From: Pieris napi
Lineage: Eukaryota; Arthropoda; Insecta; Lepidoptera; Pieridae
DNA length: 64,000 nt
Reading direction: 5' to 3'
Assembly (NCBI RefSeq): GCF_905475465.1
Contig: NC_062239.1
Location: forward strand, 4,030,001-4,094,000
Part shown: piece after piece, positions 61,606 through 64,000 of the stretch
How positions within the stretch are numbered: the stretch's first letter is position 1
Layout: the number at the start of each line of letters is the position of its first letter
The notes under the pieces: generated by a model
Seen by the model: only the letters and a program-made list of their open reading frames with translations
Told to the model about the DNA's origin: nothing
The model's database searches: none
Made by a program: the position numbers and the translations under genes

Positions 61606-62890
61606 TTAGGTCCTTACATATGAAATTGGCGTTTTGTATGGGAGGAACAAAAAGTCGAATATTTTTAAATATAATATATTTACTTAATCAAATTATGAAC
61701 CATTGTTTTCTATGCACTTTTGCCATCTCATAGGTAGTTCATTTATCCTTTTACTAAAAAAACCAGTCGGACGGGAATCAATAAAATCTGTGAAGGCGAT
61801 TTGGACTGCCCCATCAGAGTTACATTTTTTCCCTTGCAAGAAGTTGTCCAAATTTCGAAAAATATGGTAATCTGTTGGAGCAAGGTCCGAGGAGTACGGA
61901 GGATGTCTTAGACATTCCAATTGAAGCTCTTCTAATTTGGTAGCCGTCTGTTGTGCAGTGTGCGGTCTAGCGTTGTCGTGAAGTAGCAGTGGCGTGGAGC
62001 GATTGACCAGCCTAGGTTGTTTAGCCGCTAGCTTTTCCATCATGGTTTGCAATTGCTGACAATAGACATCATCCGTAATTGTCTGGCCAGATTTGAGAAA
62101 ACTGCAATGAACATTACCGGCACTAGTCCACCAAACGCTTACAAGTAACTTTTTTGGGGTCAATTTTCGCTTGGGGCAGGATTTGGCTGGCTGGCCAGGA
62201 TCCAACCATTGCGCTGAGCGCTTCCGATTATCGTAAAGAATTCATTTTTCATCACAGGTAATGATTCGGTTTAAAATACCTTCATTATTGTGCCGGTTTA
62301 GTAATGTAACGCAGCAGTCGACGCGCGTTTGCCGGTTTGCTTCAGTCAATTCGTGAGGTACCCATGTTTCAAGCTTTTTAATCTTCCCAATTTGCTTCAA
62401 GTGAATTAAAACAGTTTTATCAGTAACACCGCAGCCTGCAGTTAACTCGGACGTGGTTTGCGATGGATCCGCTTCCACAATAGCCTTCAAAACTTCATTA
62501 TCAACTTGAGTCTCAGGCCGTCTACGGGGCTTGTTCTGCTGGTCGAAATTTCCAGAACGAAAACGTTGGAACCAAAAACGAACTGTTTTTTCTTTTGCAA
62601 CATGACCGCCATACACATCATTCACCCTTCGAGTCGTTTCCGCAGCACTAGTGCCACGGCAGAACTCGTACTCGTAAATAATGCGATACTTTAAGTTTTC
62701 CATTTTGTAAAATGAGTGACGCAAACAGAAAAAAACAGAAGAAAAAAACAAATGAATAACGGTCATCGAAGCACAAATACATGAGTAAATAGCTGTACAA
62801 ATTTTAATTTGGAATTCTTAACCAAAGAGGAGATATTTGAGGTCAAAGTGGCCAAAACGTAAAACGCCAATTTCATATGTAAGGACCTAA
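61606..62890 (-). mobile_element. Mariner transposon, cecropia-like, 1285 bp
   Basis: Perfect 30-base terminal inverted repeats (beginning ttaggtccttacatatgaaa) lie at 61606-61635 and 62861-62890. A TA dinucleotide stands on both sides (61604-61605 and 62891-62892), as expected for mariner insertion. The transposase gene inside is on the minus strand. End sequence and protein text point to the cecropia branch, which includes Hsmar1-type elements. Confidence 0.92.
61693..62703 (-). pseudogene. Mariner transposase, DD34D, one nonsense codon
   Basis: The natural start is the Met of MENLKYRIIYEYEF at 62703. The N-terminal half holds the DNA-binding helices and the linker WVPHELT, then TCDEK with the first catalytic Asp. 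Directly after it a TGA at 62242-62244 stops the frame where relatives have Trp. The same frame continues with ILYDNRKRSAQWLD, then LLHDNARPHTA with the second Asp and SSDLAPTDYHIF with the third. The last two are 34 residues apart, so it is DD34D. Length including the stop position is 336 codons, normal for the family. No other damage is visible, so inactivation looks recent. Confidence 0.9.
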
Positions 62891-62892
62891 TA

Positions 62893-63885
62893 TAATGTTT
62901 GCCTTACGAACCTTACCTTTCGAACGCACGATTTTCTCAGATGATTGGTGAACACCCTTCAACAAAGAGAATCGTGCGTTGATGATTTTAAATGTATTAG
63001 AGAGGAAATAAGTTTAATTTCCAGCAAAAAGATGACATGATACGATGTTGAAATTTGTGACAAACGAGATCTAATTCATAAAAACTTTGTTTAATATTAA
63101 AATGGAAAAATTCAATTGAATAATATTGTTTGTAAATCGGTGTAATCTGTAATATGTTACATCATATAGTCATAATTAAAACTAGAAAATATTGTCCTCG
63201 AAGAGAGATTTGCATGAAAAAGATTCCATTCTTTTACCTGCGCCTTATCAATTCAATTGTCAATAGCATTTGATAACGCTAAGTTTAACCATTATCAAGA
63301 CAAGATTTACCTTTTTCGTCCGATACACAATTGGATACTAAAATGGGCGGAAAAGCGTCGAGGTAAAAATCAAAGTGAAAATTTATTATTGTGCGGGAAA
63401 CACCGTATTGATCGCGCCTATTTCCTTGAAAGCCTCATAAATTCTTAGCTGCCGTAATAAAAGAGGCATCCTATCACTCATCGTAAAGTCGATACGATTT
63501 ATAGTGTCGATGGCCATAATTCCGCATTATCTACCGGCTGGATTCAATCTATGTTTTCGGAATGTCTTCGCATTTATCTTTTAAAAAAAATGCAAAGGCG
63601 TTTAATAAATTTCATTTATAGATAAAATCTAGAATAAAATAATAAATAAATTGTGCGTAAGTAATTAAAGTTGTTCATTACGAAAGTCTTGTATAAGTAA
63701 ATATTTATTGGTTTAATCGAATGCTAAAAAATATTTTCTTCGTTAAAAAGTTACAAGAATGTCAAATTTCGTAGCAAAGAACTGTGCATTCTTGTCAGAT
63801 ACGCGTATAATTTTAGTTATTAAATTTATACAGATTTAATGGGATGGCTTTAAGTCAGTAGAACTATGTAATACATTAAAAAAAT
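62893..63885. other. Gene-free stretch
   Basis: AT-rich, with no exon or repeat that I recognise. Confidence 0.45.
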
Positions 63886-64000
63886 CAGTGGCGCTACAAC
63901 CTTTTTAGGTCTGGGCCTCAGATTTCTGTATCTGTTTCGTGATAATTTGTCAATCTTATAGGCAAGTAGAAGATCAGCTCAGATCAGATCGGCAAGCCGG
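63886..64000 (-). repeat. tRNA-derived SINE, cut by the window end
   Basis: Begins 'cagtggcgctacaacctttt' and continues 'ctgtatctgtttcgtgataa', the same 3' part as at 52794. The tRNA-like head lies beyond the window. Confidence 0.6.

Noticed and set aside
1..64000. CRISPR arrays, bacterial operons, rRNA genes
   Set aside because: No regularly spaced repeats, no compact gene strings and no rRNA text. The spliced gene and eukaryotic transposons show nuclear insect DNA.

Overview
The window reads as AT-rich nuclear DNA of a moth or butterfly. It holds one recognisable host gene, an insect furin-type proprotein convertase (best match Fur1), on the + strand. Its coding exons run from 12479 to 47086, and introns are 0.46 to 7.2 kb. 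The lepidopteran assignment is an inference from the transposon families: tRNA-derived SINEs of a type common in Lepidoptera, a cecropia-like mariner with perfect 30-bp ends, and LINE 3' tails with the 'aaaggccggcaacgcactcgcg' type sequence.

Layout. 1-1075: decayed hAT-like transposon. 1076-6853: no gene, old repeats. 6854-8147: apparently complete mariner/Tc1-type element with an intact transposase (minus strand). 8148-12478: no recognised gene except an unexplained terminal-exon-like ORF at 11516-11725. 12479-47086: Fur1, with introns full of SINEs, LINE pieces, a Helitron-like element, a 1.1-kb foldback element and MITE-like elements. 47087-61605: 3' UTR, then gene-poor sequence with SINEs and a perfect 23-bp hairpin. 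61606-62890: complete mariner whose transposase is broken by one stop codon. 62891-64000: no gene, ending in a cut-off SINE.

Fur1. Ten shared exons encode the end of the prodomain with its RKKR cleavage site, the whole subtilisin/kexin catalytic domain (Asp, His, Asn and Ser active-site residues all present) and most of the P domain. The start codon, signal peptide and first part of the prodomain are not visible, so the gene is 5'-partial here. The last piece of the P domain exists in two alternative exons, A (38869-39309) and B (40002-40213). Exon B leads in frame only to a short last exon (42338-42502) with one hydrophobic anchor. Exon A leads in frame to a long last exon (46461-47086) with Cys pairs, a membrane segment and a furin-like cytosolic sorting tail. 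Reading-frame phase therefore fixes which tail goes with which P-domain end. This alternative-tail design is the most interesting biology in the window. I saw no unknown multi-gene system.
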